Origin: Fontibacillus puldeungensis
Lineage (GTDB): Bacteria > Bacillota > Bacilli > Paenibacillales > Paenibacillaceae
DNA length: 64,000 nucleotides
Assembly (NCBI RefSeq): GCF_042678945.1
Contig: NZ_JBHTLM010000015.1
Coordinates: 1 to 64,000, forward strand
Direction of reading: 5' to 3'
Positions 51,661 to 59,827 of the stretch are shown here, piece after piece. A program made the translations under genes and the position numbers. Within the stretch, counting starts at the first letter, position 1, and the number at the start of each line of letters is the position of its first letter. The notes under the pieces were generated by a model that ran no database searches, had not been told where the DNA came from, and saw nothing but the letters and a program-made list of their open reading frames with translations.

Positions 51661-52744
51661 GCCGTTTCCCTCCAAGCAGAAATTTGACAACCTTTACCGA
51701 CACGTCCCTGGCTAGATATCCTTCCGGTCGCTCCCACTCACGCGGAAGCTCCCCAATAACTGCAGCGGATCGCAAAATGCTGTCCGCATCGAGTCCTGAA
51801 ACGATATTGCTACCGCAATCGACCGTTTCAGGTCGTTCCGTCGTACGCCGTAGTGTCACAGTCGGAATTCCCATGATGCAGCATTCCTCCTGCACCGTAC
51901 CGCTGTCCGTTAACGCACAATAGGCGTGGCGTTCCAGCTTAACGAAGTCAAAGAAGCCAAACGGCTCGTAATACTCAACAAGCGGATGCATGCTTAGCTT
52001 CAACTCCTCCGTCAATTTCGAGCGGGTCCGCGGATGTATGCTGCAAATGAGGCGTTTCCCAAAGGCTTCCGCAACCTTGCTCAGGCCCTCCATTATTTCC
52101 TGCAGGTTCGCTGGCTGATCTACGTTCTCCGCCCGATGCACGGTGACTAAATAATAGTCGCCCCCTGTAAGCTTCAGCCGTTCAAGAATATCGCTACCTG
52201 CAATCTGCTGCTCATAATGCTGGAGCACCTCGTAAATCGGGTTTCCGGTCAAAACGATGCGATGGCTTGGAATGCCTTCAGCGAGTAGATTATTTTTACT
52301 TTGCAGCGTGTATGGCATGTTTATGGAAGAGATGGTGTCGATGATTTTGCGGTTCTTCTCCTCCGGCACCTCCAAATCGAAGCAGCGGTTTCCCGCTTCC
52401 ATATGGGTTACCGGGATCCCCATTCGCTCAGCCAGAATAGCGCATAAAGCGCTGTTTGTATCCCCCAGCAGCAACACTCTATCCGGACGCTCATCCTGCA
52501 AAATCCGCTCTACTTGCGAAAACATAGCGGCGAGCTGCTCTCCTAAAGTAGACTGACGGTCCTGAAGGACATAATCCGGGTGTCTAACCCCGAGCTCTTG
52601 AAAAAAAATATCGCTTAAACTAGCGGTAAAATTTTGCCCTGTATGCACCAAAATGTGCCGATCCGCGTACTGGTCCAGCAGAGGAATAATTAGGCTCAGG
52701 CGAATGATCTCAGGGCGGGTGCCCAAAATCGTCATAATTTTCAC
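51653..52744 (-). CDS. wecB: Non-hydrolysing UDP-GlcNAc 2-epimerase
   Basis: A 363-residue GT-B fold 2-epimerase: ILGTRPEIIRLSLIIPLLDQ, LVHTGQNF, LGDTNSALCA, VHRAENVDQPANL and ALTDSGTVQEECCIMGIPTVTLR. In FnlC/QnlB-type pathways this enzyme inverts C2 of the 6-deoxy sugar made by its two neighbours; in other hosts it makes UDP-ManNAc. GTG 52744 behind GGGAGTGAG is the preferred start; an upstream frame to 52807 enters the previous gene. The symbol follows the general family. Confidence 0.9.
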   Translation of the reverse strand: MKIMTILGTRPEIIRLSLIIPLLDQYADRHILVHTGQNFTASLSDIFFQELGVRHPDYVLQDRQSTLGEQLAAMFSQVERILQDERPDRVLLLGDTNSALCAILAERMGIPVTHMEAGNRCFDLEVPEEKNRKIIDTISSINMPYTLQSKNNLLAEGIPSHRIVLTGNPIYEVLQHYEQQIAGSDILERLKLTGGDYYLVTVHRAENVDQPANLQEIMEGLSKVAEAFGKRLICSIHPRTRSKLTEELKLSMHPLVEYYEPFGFFDFVKLERHAYCALTDSGTVQEECCIMGIPTVTLRRTTERPETVDCGSNIVSGLDADSILRSAAVIGELPREWERPEGYLARDVSVKVVKFLLGGKRHV

Positions 52745-52769
52745 GTTCTCACTCCCTGGTGTGTATGGT

Positions 52770-54257
52770 TTAACGACGAGAGCGCCGGGCGGATGCCAAA
52801 CGTCCACGTCCCTTCCTCCTTTGTGCCCGGGCTTTTGTCACGGCAGCTCGGCGGAGTGATCTTAGACGGCGTTTTCGTATCGACTTTGAACGCCCCTTCT
52901 TTCTAGCGGAGCGAAGCCGACTTAGTTTCTTGTTTGCCTTTTTCATACGCAGCCTGCTCCTTCTCCGTACGACGATAGGGCTTAACGCGCTATCCACTGC
53001 GACCGGTATAGGTGTCCCTGATATCGAAGAATCGCCGGGCGATTCATTCACACTCTGAAGGTCGTTTTCGGGGGAGGGCACAAGACCATCCACACGTCTC
53101 ACCATTTCTAGAAACCGTCCCATATACGCCGCCGGACCAAACGCCGACTCCACCTGAACCCGATTTGATTCACCAACCAGCTTCATCGTCTCTGGCGAGG
53201 CAAGCAGCTCCGATATTTTTGCCGCGAGTTCCGGAGTTTCCCCCGTCTTCACGAGATAAGCATCGTTCCCCGTCGCATTAAAAATTTCCTGTAGCCCCCC
53301 GGAGGCATAGGCAATGACCGGTTTGCCAAAGAACATCGCTTCCATCGCGGTCATCCCGAACCCTTCGCTGACCAGGCTTGGAATGACCGTGATATCCATG
53401 GCGGAGTATGCTGCTTCTATACTCTCTTCGTGATTGATGAAAACAATCGGCCGCCCCGTCGCTTCGGCAGCCTTCCGCCGAAGCGAACGATAAAATTCGC
53501 GGTCCACTTCTCCTCCTATGATCACGAAGCGGACTTCCGGATAACCCCGCGCGACCTCAAGCGCAGCCTGAATAAAATGCTCCGGCCCTTTCTGAGCGAT
53601 CAGAAAGGAGGAAATGTAGCCGACAACCGTCTCGCCAGGACGAATCCCCCATTCGCGTCGTTTGCTCTGCCGAAGCTGAGGCCACAGCTTGGGATGAATG
53701 TCCCCGCCATCCCATGAAGGGAACAGAAGGCCCAGCTTATCCCCCGATTCTCCTTTTCGGAAAGGCAGCAAAGTGGTTTCGGAAATGCCTATAATCAAGT
53801 CGCTATGCCGTTCGATCAATTGGGTCGCTTGTTCTGTATATGGGTTATCCGCCACGAATTCGGTAATATGCCACACGACAGGAATGCCGAGCGATTTTGC
53901 GGCCATCGCCGGTACAATATTTACGGACGTATTGACAAACACGACATCGGGACGCTGCTCCGTTAACAGCTTAATAACATGGGCCGCCTCTTTTCCTCGC
54001 ATCATCTCTTCTGCATCCCGGGTCAGATTCTCATAAGGGGAGCACATGCCATATAGCAGAGGAGCATCCCTTATCATCGTCATGAGACCTGCTTTTCGCG
54101 CCAGGTAAGTCAATCTTCCTTCCTGAGGAGCCACCAAGGTACAGTCAAAATGAGCGGAAAACCGCTTAGCCAGAAAAAGCAGCAGCTTCTCGGCGCCGGT
54201 TATATTGCGCAGATTACTGACATGTGTAAATAGAAACAGCTTCTTTCGCCTAGACAC
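52770..54257 (-). CDS. GT4 glycosyltransferase with Arg/Lys-rich C-terminal tail
   Basis: A 495-residue GT4 enzyme: KLFLFTHVSNLRNITGAEKLL, NTSVNIVPAMAAKSLGIPVVW, GYISSFLIAQKGPEHFIQAA, IPSLVSEGFGMTAMEAMFFGK. After a Ser/Pro-rich linker (about 395-429) comes a 66-residue tail (430-495) in which about half the residues are Arg or Lys and none is acidic (for example RRRSRLRMKKANKK, SIRKRRLRSLRR). No membrane helix or signal. The tail may target the enzyme to an anionic surface or nucleic acid. It is in the same run as the CgeB-like genes. Confidence 0.9.
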   Translation of the reverse strand: MSRRKKLFLFTHVSNLRNITGAEKLLLFLAKRFSAHFDCTLVAPQEGRLTYLARKAGLMTMIRDAPLLYGMCSPYENLTRDAEEMMRGKEAAHVIKLLTEQRPDVVFVNTSVNIVPAMAAKSLGIPVVWHITEFVADNPYTEQATQLIERHSDLIIGISETTLLPFRKGESGDKLGLLFPSWDGGDIHPKLWPQLRQSKRREWGIRPGETVVGYISSFLIAQKGPEHFIQAALEVARGYPEVRFVIIGGEVDREFYRSLRRKAAEATGRPIVFINHEESIEAAYSAMDITVIPSLVSEGFGMTAMEAMFFGKPVIAYASGGLQEIFNATGNDAYLVKTGETPELAAKISELLASPETMKLVGESNRVQVESAFGPAAYMGRFLEMVRRVDGLVPSPENDLQSVNESPGDSSISGTPIPVAVDSALSPIVVRRRSRLRMKKANKKLSRLRSARKKGRSKSIRKRRLRSLRRAAVTKARAQRRKGRGRLASARRSRR

Positions 54258-54292
54258 AAGTCTTCACCTCCCTGTGAAGATCCTTCAGACCT

Positions 54293-55429
54293 TTACCCGA
54301 AAATGTAGCGCAATAGCTCATCAAGCCGGTTGCTGTACGTGTGGTCCCGATATGTTCGCTCCAGAGCCCGCAGAGCGATTTCGCGTCTTTCCTGCTCGTG
54401 AGTTAAATAGAACTGAATTTTCAGGAGTAGTTCCTCCGGGGAAGAGAATGTTTCGATTTCCTTTCCGGGAGTATAAAATAAAGCTAAATCATCGCGGGCA
54501 TCCACCAACTGCAGCGTGCCACAGGCTGATATTTCAAAGGTTCTGGGATTCGGTGATACAGCCAGTATCCCGGCTGTGTTATTGTTCACTGTCTCCTCAA
54601 AGGGGGAGCGGTGCAGGTTCAAAATGATTTTTGTACCGCTATATACCTCAGCCGTTTCCGCTGGTCCCATCCACTTGCCGAGTTCGATATGGTCCTGAAA
54701 CTGGGGGTATTCCGGCAGCCGATCCCACCAAATCCCGTTGATCATCAATCCATGTGCTATGAGTTCGCCGATGATTGGCTGCAGGAACTGCACCCGGTTC
54801 CAGTAAGCCGAGCCGATGAAGCTAAGATTTCTGCGGACCGGCGACCGAGATAAGGTGGGGCGATAATGCTCCGTATAAGCTGCAAACGGCAAATAGTGCA
54901 CATGGGCGCAGCCTGCATTGCTATAAAGATCCACACAATTCCGCTCCAAAGTAAACACATAATCATAATGAGACGCTAGACTTACCGTAATGTCCGTGTA
55001 GTAAGGATCATCCGTTAGCCATACAGCTGTCGGAATACCTTTTGCTCGAACCGCATCGATCTGCTCGGTCGGCATTTCCATGCCATCCAGCACCAACACC
55101 AGATCAGGCCGAAGTCCGGTGACTAAATCAGAGAGAACCTGGCCTTGCTCGTATATAAACAGCTCAGACACTAGGGTTTGCAGCGTTGCCGAAATCGCTT
55201 CGTCGATCGGAGCATAAGGAAAACCTTTGCCCGATCCGACATACAATATCTTAAGGTTGCGAACGGGGAAAGGAGGTCTTTCCTGCTGAATGATAACGCT
55301 GGCCCGGCCGCGCAAATACCCTTCCTCGTACCCTACCTTCAGACCCGCTGTTCGACCAAGCTGCGACGGATCAGCAGCCCCATTTCCAAAAGCAGCGATT
55401 GCGGATACTGCCAATTTCTCTGTCAACAT
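54293..55429 (-). CDS. CgeB-like glycosyltransferase with GY-motif
   Basis: A 378-residue protein of the CgeB (spore maturation) type: N-terminal domain LKILYVGSGKGFPYAPIDEAI, RPDLVLVLDGMEMP, TAVWLTDDPYYTDITVSLA, and a C-terminal GT1-like half with LNLHRSPFEETVNNNT, NPRTFEISACGTLQLVDAR, EIETFSSPEELLLKI. Just before the first domain is GYEEGYLRG (residues 33-41). B. subtilis CgeB helps glycosylate the spore crust. Paralogue of the next gene upstream; together they suggest spore-surface sugar addition. Confidence 0.88.
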   Translation of the reverse strand: MLTEKLAVSAIAAFGNGAADPSQLGRTAGLKVGYEEGYLRGRASVIIQQERPPFPVRNLKILYVGSGKGFPYAPIDEAISATLQTLVSELFIYEQGQVLSDLVTGLRPDLVLVLDGMEMPTEQIDAVRAKGIPTAVWLTDDPYYTDITVSLASHYDYVFTLERNCVDLYSNAGCAHVHYLPFAAYTEHYRPTLSRSPVRRNLSFIGSAYWNRVQFLQPIIGELIAHGLMINGIWWDRLPEYPQFQDHIELGKWMGPAETAEVYSGTKIILNLHRSPFEETVNNNTAGILAVSPNPRTFEISACGTLQLVDARDDLALFYTPGKEIETFSSPEELLLKIQFYLTHEQERREIALRALERTYRDHTYSNRLDELLRYIFG

Positions 55430-55479
55430 GCCGTCACTCCTTCAATTTTGTACGTTTTAATCCGATTGACGAAAACCTA

Positions 55480-56565
55480 TCAGGAAACTGTTTCAAGAAG
55501 CAGGTCAATCCGACCGACATAGTTATGGTTGAGGCGTGTCGTCCAGAGCGAGCGCCAGGCGACTATGTTCCGTTCCGTCTCATGCTCCAAATAATAGGCA
55601 ATTTTGCTTACCAGCTCCGCAGTATCGCCAAACGTTTCCATATCGTAGCCAGGTCGATAATGCTTCGGAAGATCAGCGCGAACGTCTGAAATCTGAAACG
55701 CTCCGCACGCTGCAATTTCATATGTCCTAGGATTGATGGAACCACCCGTTATATTGAGTCCGTTCCGATTGTCTTGCCCCGGTGTCGATGGGCGGTGCAG
55801 ATTAATGACGATCTTGGAGCCGTTGTAATAGGATACCGTTTCCTCGGGCGGTATCCAACCGCTCCGAATGAACCTTGACAGGCGCTCGTAGTTTGTCAAG
55901 CGGTCCCAGTGTCCTCCGGCGATCAGCACTTTTTTATCCTGCAGGAACTCCGCCATTTGGTCGAAAAGCTCCACCCGGTTCCAAAAGGCGTTGCCGATAA
56001 AGCAAACGTCAAATTGATAACCGGATCCCGTTTCTACCGGGCGGAACAGTTGCGGATTGGCTGCGAGCGGAAGATAGTGAACCTGCTGACAGCCGGCGGA
56101 TCGATAGAGCGGTACGCATTCCATTTCATGCGTAAACACCACATCGTAATAGCGGCACAGCCGATACGTGTCCTCTGTAAAATAAGGGTCGTCGACAAAC
56201 CAAACGACCGTGCGGATGCCCATCTCGCGGATTTGGGCGATTTGCTGGACATGATTTTCCGGGAACACGTGAAGGGCGTTCATCACCAGCACCAGATCGG
56301 GACGACGGCTGGCCGCTTCCTCGAGCATCGTTTCCGGACGCGCGACAATACATTCTTCGGTCAGCTCGTATAGAGCATTTATAACTCCCGCATCAATCGC
56401 CTCAAACCCTTGGGGAACATAAAGTACGCGAATGCCTCTTTTCCGGGGAGACACTGGAGTAACACGATCGAGAACAGCCTGACAACCGCCGTAACGGTAT
56501 CCCTCCCTATATCCGGCCTGGTAAGCCTCTCCTCTGTTTTCTCTCTCGTTTCTCAAGTTCTTCAT
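55480..56565 (-). CDS. CgeB-like glycosyltransferase with GY-motif
   Basis: A 361-residue paralogue of the downstream gene. Motif AYQAGYREGYRYGG at residues 14-27, then IRVLYVPQGFEAIDAGVINA, RPDLVLVMNALHVFPENH, TVVWFVDDPYFTEDTYRLC, INLHRPSTPGQDNRNG, NPRTYEIAACGAFQISDVR, YDMETFGDTAELVSKI. Start ATG 56565 has a weak AGATAGG site; a longer frame exists to 56625. CATATATT (56597-56604, minus) about 32 bp upstream could be a sigma-K -10, though a matching -35 is not clear. First gene of the 56.6-48.2 kb run. Confidence 0.88.
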   Translation of the reverse strand: MKNLRNERENRGEAYQAGYREGYRYGGCQAVLDRVTPVSPRKRGIRVLYVPQGFEAIDAGVINALYELTEECIVARPETMLEEAASRRPDLVLVMNALHVFPENHVQQIAQIREMGIRTVVWFVDDPYFTEDTYRLCRYYDVVFTHEMECVPLYRSAGCQQVHYLPLAANPQLFRPVETGSGYQFDVCFIGNAFWNRVELFDQMAEFLQDKKVLIAGGHWDRLTNYERLSRFIRSGWIPPEETVSYYNGSKIVINLHRPSTPGQDNRNGLNITGGSINPRTYEIAACGAFQISDVRADLPKHYRPGYDMETFGDTAELVSKIAYYLEHETERNIVAWRSLWTTRLNHNYVGRIDLLLETVS

Positions 56566-56743
56566 CCTATCTATGTGGATTTCCTGGGTCTTAATAAATA
56601 TATGCTGGGTGGACACGTGCATCATGGACGACTACCCGGAAGCCGGATAAATTGGCGAATGTCATCAAGCAAAACGTCTATTTTGGCGTGCCCGACAGTC
56701 TCTCGCAGCATGCTGCAATCCGGGTACATACCATGAAAATAAG

Positions 56744-56766
56744 AAAAACCTAGCCTGCGGCTAGGT
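56744..56766 (-). terminator. Perfect hairpin with T-tract (terminator or ncRNA end)
   Basis: CCTAGCC-GCA-GGCTAGG is a perfect stem followed by TTTTTCTT on the minus strand. It lies in the 417-base gap upstream of the first CgeB-like gene. Confidence 0.75.
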
Positions 56767-56880
56767 CCTTGTCTAACCCCATACGTTTGAGCATGGGGAA
56801 GGGAATTGGGTATGCTCACACCTCCGATTTTGTTGAAGAGGGCTCACCCTCAGAAATTTCATAAATTCTTACGTGTAAAA
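56767..56880 (-). ncRNA. Possible small structured RNA or IS200/IS605-type remnant
   Basis: On the minus strand this stretch between two terminator hairpins has several further stems: CCCCAT/ATGGGG around CGTTTGAG, and GAGGG/CCCTC. The pattern of compact hairpins resembles the ends (and guide RNA region) of IS200/IS605-type elements, but no TnpB or TnpA is present. It could alternatively be a leader for the CgeB operon or an independent sRNA. Only a short open frame of 29 codons is found. The gap 56566-56982 contains nothing else gene-like. Confidence 0.35.
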
Positions 56881-56883
56881 AAA

Positions 56884-56923
56884 GTGACGATGCACGTATA
56901 AACGCATGCACCGTCACTTTTTG
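56884..56923 (-). terminator. Terminator of the 63.8-57 kb gene run
   Basis: GTGACG-TGCA and TGCA-CGTCAC form a strong hairpin with A-rich and T-rich outer sides (AAAAAAGTGACG, CGTCACTTTTT), suited to termination on both strands. It lies about 60 bases past the 56983 stop. Confidence 0.85.
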
Positions 56924-56982
56924 TAGTATTTACGCCCACTTCGGAGTAGGCTTTTTTTATAAACAGCCCTTTTGAACAATGT

Positions 56983-57366
56983 TTATTTTAGCTGATTCTT
57001 ATAAGCCAGCTTATGACCATCCTCATAGCCTTGGGAAAATCCGGAGTTAAACCCTTCCTGGTATGCCTCGTTGTAGGCTTGATCGTATGCCTTCATGCCT
57101 TCGGGAGTTGCGACCGCAGAAGATAGAGGATCGGGAACTGAAGCAGGCTCCGCAACGAATGGAGCTGGCTTTACCACAGCCCGTCTTCGTTTAAATCTTC
57201 TCCTCCGTCTGCGTAGTCCACGCACCCTCTTCTTAAGGCCTCTTTTTCGGGTAACCTTCTTCCTCCCTCGCTTAAGGGATAGCTTGCGCCGCTTGCTACC
57301 TGACCGGATTTTCCGGGCTGCTTTTGACTTTGTCCGGCGGCTGCGCCGGACTTTGGTTTTGGTCAT
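56983..57366 (-). CDS. Arg/Lys-rich protein with eight (A/G)(Y/F)xx repeats
   Basis: A 127-residue protein of unknown family. Residues 1-66 are highly basic (TKVRRSRRTKSKAARKIR, LRRRRRRFKRRR). A Pro/Ala linker (67-90) leads to residues 92-125 where a 4-residue unit repeats eight times: AYDQ AYNE AYQE GFNS GFSQ GYED GHKL AY. Such (G/A)-aromatic-x-x repeats form helical stripes and occur as GxxxG repeats in FliH. AGGAGGAC precedes the ATG at 57366; an open frame upstream to 57534 overlaps the previous gene. With the longest repeat it could be the scaffold for the partial repeats on neighbouring enzymes. Confidence 0.78.
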   Translation of the reverse strand: MTKTKVRRSRRTKSKAARKIRSGSKRRKLSLKRGRKKVTRKRGLKKRVRGLRRRRRRFKRRRAVVKPAPFVAEPASVPDPLSSAVATPEGMKAYDQAYNEAYQEGFNSGFSQGYEDGHKLAYKNQLK

Positions 57367-57370
57367 TTCT

Positions 57371-57673
57371 TCAGTCCTCCTGTTCTCCTCGGGCAACGTA
57401 ATTTGCTGCAAAACATGATTCCGTAATCCATGGCGATGAAGGAGTTCCATGATAAATACGATAGAGGGGAATTCCGCATACGGAGCGGGCCATCGCCTCC
57501 TGATATTTCGTGAGCACTTCAATATTGCGGACAAGATGTCTCGCAGTTTCTCCAGACAACTCAGTCACATCGGCCAGGCTACCTAAGATTCGCGCCATCG
57601 CGAGCTGGCTTTGGGCTAGAGAATCTATCAGCCGGAGCTTGGCTTCCTCTCCGTTCTGAAGATAGTGGATCAT
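57371..57673 (-). CDS. Small helical paralogue 3
   Basis: A 100-residue protein I do not recognise, paralogous to the two genes upstream. Shared layout: SLAQSQLAMARILGSL in the first helix pair and HLVRNIEVLTKYQEAMARSV in the second. The C-terminal 30 residues (YRIYHGTPSSPWITES) are unlike the others. ATG overlaps the stop of the 57670 gene (ATGA). No signal peptide, membrane helix or enzyme motif. A structural subunit or scaffold is the likely role. Confidence 0.7.
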   Translation of the reverse strand: MIHYLQNGEEAKLRLIDSLAQSQLAMARILGSLADVTELSGETARHLVRNIEVLTKYQEAMARSVCGIPLYRIYHGTPSSPWITESCFAANYVARGEQED

Positions 57674-58017
57674 TTGCTGGAATCCTCCAGGTCAAAACCA
57701 CCACCAAACAAACCGCCGAGTCCTCCTTCTCCGCCAGCTTCCTCCTCCTCTGTAACGAGCACTGTCTTCAGGTTGCTGCATAGGCCGTTTTGCAGCTTAG
57801 TAAGACCTTCAACCATTTCAACAAGCTGCTCATGAACGTCGAGCGGGTCGGACAGCTGCTTCTCATGGTCATTATAGCTGCTCTCCGCCACATGATTCAG
57901 TATCCAGTTTCGGACCTTCTCAGCCTCTACCGCCTTAGCCTCAAGTATCATTGCCACATTCCACTGAATCTTGGCGGAAGCATCCAATATGTTCAGAAAA
58001 GCTTGTTCTCTGCTCAT
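57670..58017 (-). CDS. Small helical paralogue 2 with Gly-rich acidic tail
   Basis: A 115-residue protein of the same set: ILDASAKIQWNVAMILEAKA, then LVEMVEGLTKLQNGLCSNLK. It ends in an acidic Gly-rich tail (EEEEAGGEGGLGGLFGGGF) the other two lack. Only a weak GGGGAA ribosome site. It is 25 bases downstream of the 58043 gene. Function unknown. Confidence 0.7.
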   Translation of the reverse strand: MSREQAFLNILDASAKIQWNVAMILEAKAVEAEKVRNWILNHVAESSYNDHEKQLSDPLDVHEQLVEMVEGLTKLQNGLCSNLKTVLVTEEEEAGGEGGLGGLFGGGFDLEDSSK

Positions 58018-58042
58018 GACATCATTCCCCGCTTCTGTCGTT

Positions 58043-58330
58043 TCACTCTTCTTCTTGGCCCTTCAGTTCTTTGATCACAAGGCCCAAGTTTTCAGCCATT
58101 GCTTCCTGAAGATCAGCGATGGCGTTTAAATAAGAAACCACGCTTTTGTTAATGCGACCGGTATTATCCAGAATACCGGGTGCACCTGCAAAAGCGGGCT
58201 CGGCATCAGGGATGGCGTGCACGATTTGCGCCATACGTACCGCGACCTGGCGCTCGGCATCGATCACCCTCGCCATCTGCTGATGGGAGTGGGACATATG
58301 GACAATCATCTCCGTAATTTTCTGCTCCAC
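58043..58330 (-). CDS. Small helical paralogue 1
   Basis: A 95-residue protein: MIVHMSHSHQQMARVIDAER, then VVSYLNAIADLQEAMAENLG. The pattern QxxMARxI ... LxxLQEAMAxxL recurs in the next two genes. GTG start behind GAGGAGG. All-helical by appearance, no known domain. Lies between the GT2 gene at 58441 and the two paralogues, same strand. Confidence 0.7.
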   Translation of the reverse strand: MEQKITEMIVHMSHSHQQMARVIDAERQVAVRMAQIVHAIPDAEPAFAGAPGILDNTGRINKSVVSYLNAIADLQEAMAENLGLVIKELKGQEEE

Positions 58331-58440
58331 CCTTGCTCCTCCTCTTCAATAGCTTTCCTTTTTGACCGGAACAGGGGCCCCCATCCGGTACCTCGCTTTA
58401 ACATATGCCGAGTTGGATATGTGCGTTCCAGAAGAGCCGG

Positions 58441-59823
58441 CTACAAGTCTTCGCTGCGCAGCATCGGAGGAGGGAGAATGGGTAGTCCTATCGGAATATC
58501 CTGTACCTCCTCATAAGATATCAATTCCGGTCTAGGCTGCAGCCCCCATGAGCGGCAGGTATAGAGGGATACTATTTCTCGTCTTGTTCCCCGATCGATT
58601 TGATACATACGCCCATTCGTGCTGTGAACAACCTCTCCGTCTTGCAGCCTGCTTGCTGTGTCTGATGCAGATAAACGCTTGTCTTGGAGGGAGCGAGCGG
58701 GTCCGGAAGGAAGCTGGAGTAAATCCACGACCGACAGACGAGGCGGAGCTTGCTTTTGTCCATCGTTTGCCGTCCAAGTTCCATCAAGGGGGTGGCGTAC
58801 GCCGTTCTCTAACCAATACATTTTTCCAGAGCCTGCCTGAACCCATGTATGGGTTGGAAAAAAGTCCGCTGCTCTTCGTCCTTTCAGAGGATCCGCACCG
58901 GATGCATGCAAGTCGGACATTTGCCGGTACAGCTCCTGCAACTCTCCCCATTTCTCCGAATAAAACTTCTCGTTTCGGGAATTGACTGCAGCGAACCCCT
59001 GCTCCCCCAGGCCTTTCATGGTCATGCTGCCGTAATGATGAACGAAAGTATCTCCGGCAATAACCATCATTTTTGCTTGTAAACGGAGGCGGGCAATCCA
59101 GTCGTCATCCTCAAAATTTCCAATTTCATACCCTTCGTCAAAATACCCCACCTGTTCGAATGTGTTGCGCGGCAGCAATAAACAAAACCCAACAAGCCGA
59201 TTCGTCATCCGCCACTTTTCGGCATCTGCCTTATTATAGGCTGCGGCAAAGGAAGGCATATCCGTTACGTCTTCATAGGGCACATCGATTTGCTGCTCCC
59301 CGCTGATGTAATTCGTCACCGGGCCGACGGCCGCAGCTCCCGGGAAATGCCGGAGACAGTTCAGCATTTGGTCAAGCCACCGCTCCGTAACCAGTACATC
59401 ATTGTTCAGCAGTACGATCGTACGCCCTTTCGCCATCAATAGCCCAGTATTGATTGCCCGTGCAAACCCTAGGTTTTGCGGATGTATCGCCAGCCTGACG
59501 GGCCCGCGGCGAAGCCGCAATAAATCCGCCGTACCGTCCGTCGAGCCGTTGTCCACCACGATGATTTCATAGGGGGGAGCGGTATGGGCTTCTATACTTT
59601 CTAAACATTGCTGCAGCAGGTCTTTCCTGTTATAGGTTGGGATAATAATGCTGGTTCCGTCAAAATCCTTCCCGAACGATTGCCTTCCCGCCTCCATACC
59701 GCGGGCATAGCCGGCTTCAAACCCGCGGTTGTAATCGAGAAGCCTGCGTTCCTCCCGCTCCGGGGTTAGGACTGCAGGGCGATTTTTACGTTTTTTTAGC
59801 GTCCTGCTTATTCTGGTCACCAA
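58441..59823 (-). CDS. GT2 glycosyltransferase with basic N-terminus, GY-motif and C-terminal repeats
   Basis: A 460-residue enzyme. Residues 1-15 basic; residues 30-47 carry DYNRGFEAGYARGMEAG; residues 57-290 are GT-A family 2 (SIIIPTYNRKDLLQQCLESI, VVDNGSTDGTADL, VLLNNDVLVTERWLDQML, NFEDDDWIARLRL). The C-terminal 130 residues hold two copies of a short motif, GSGKMYWLENGVRHPL and TNGRMYQIDRGTRREI, each followed by a VxxLxxLPxG-like segment. TTG start with AGGAGGTG at good spacing. The C-terminal repeats resemble surface-binding modules, so the enzyme may be held at the envelope or spore. Confidence 0.87.
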   Translation of the reverse strand: MVTRISRTLKKRKNRPAVLTPEREERRLLDYNRGFEAGYARGMEAGRQSFGKDFDGTSIIIPTYNRKDLLQQCLESIEAHTAPPYEIIVVDNGSTDGTADLLRLRRGPVRLAIHPQNLGFARAINTGLLMAKGRTIVLLNNDVLVTERWLDQMLNCLRHFPGAAAVGPVTNYISGEQQIDVPYEDVTDMPSFAAAYNKADAEKWRMTNRLVGFCLLLPRNTFEQVGYFDEGYEIGNFEDDDWIARLRLQAKMMVIAGDTFVHHYGSMTMKGLGEQGFAAVNSRNEKFYSEKWGELQELYRQMSDLHASGADPLKGRRAADFFPTHTWVQAGSGKMYWLENGVRHPLDGTWTANDGQKQAPPRLSVVDLLQLPSGPARSLQDKRLSASDTASRLQDGEVVHSTNGRMYQIDRGTRREIVSLYTCRSWGLQPRPELISYEEVQDIPIGLPILPPPMLRSEDL

Positions 59824-59827
59824 TGAT

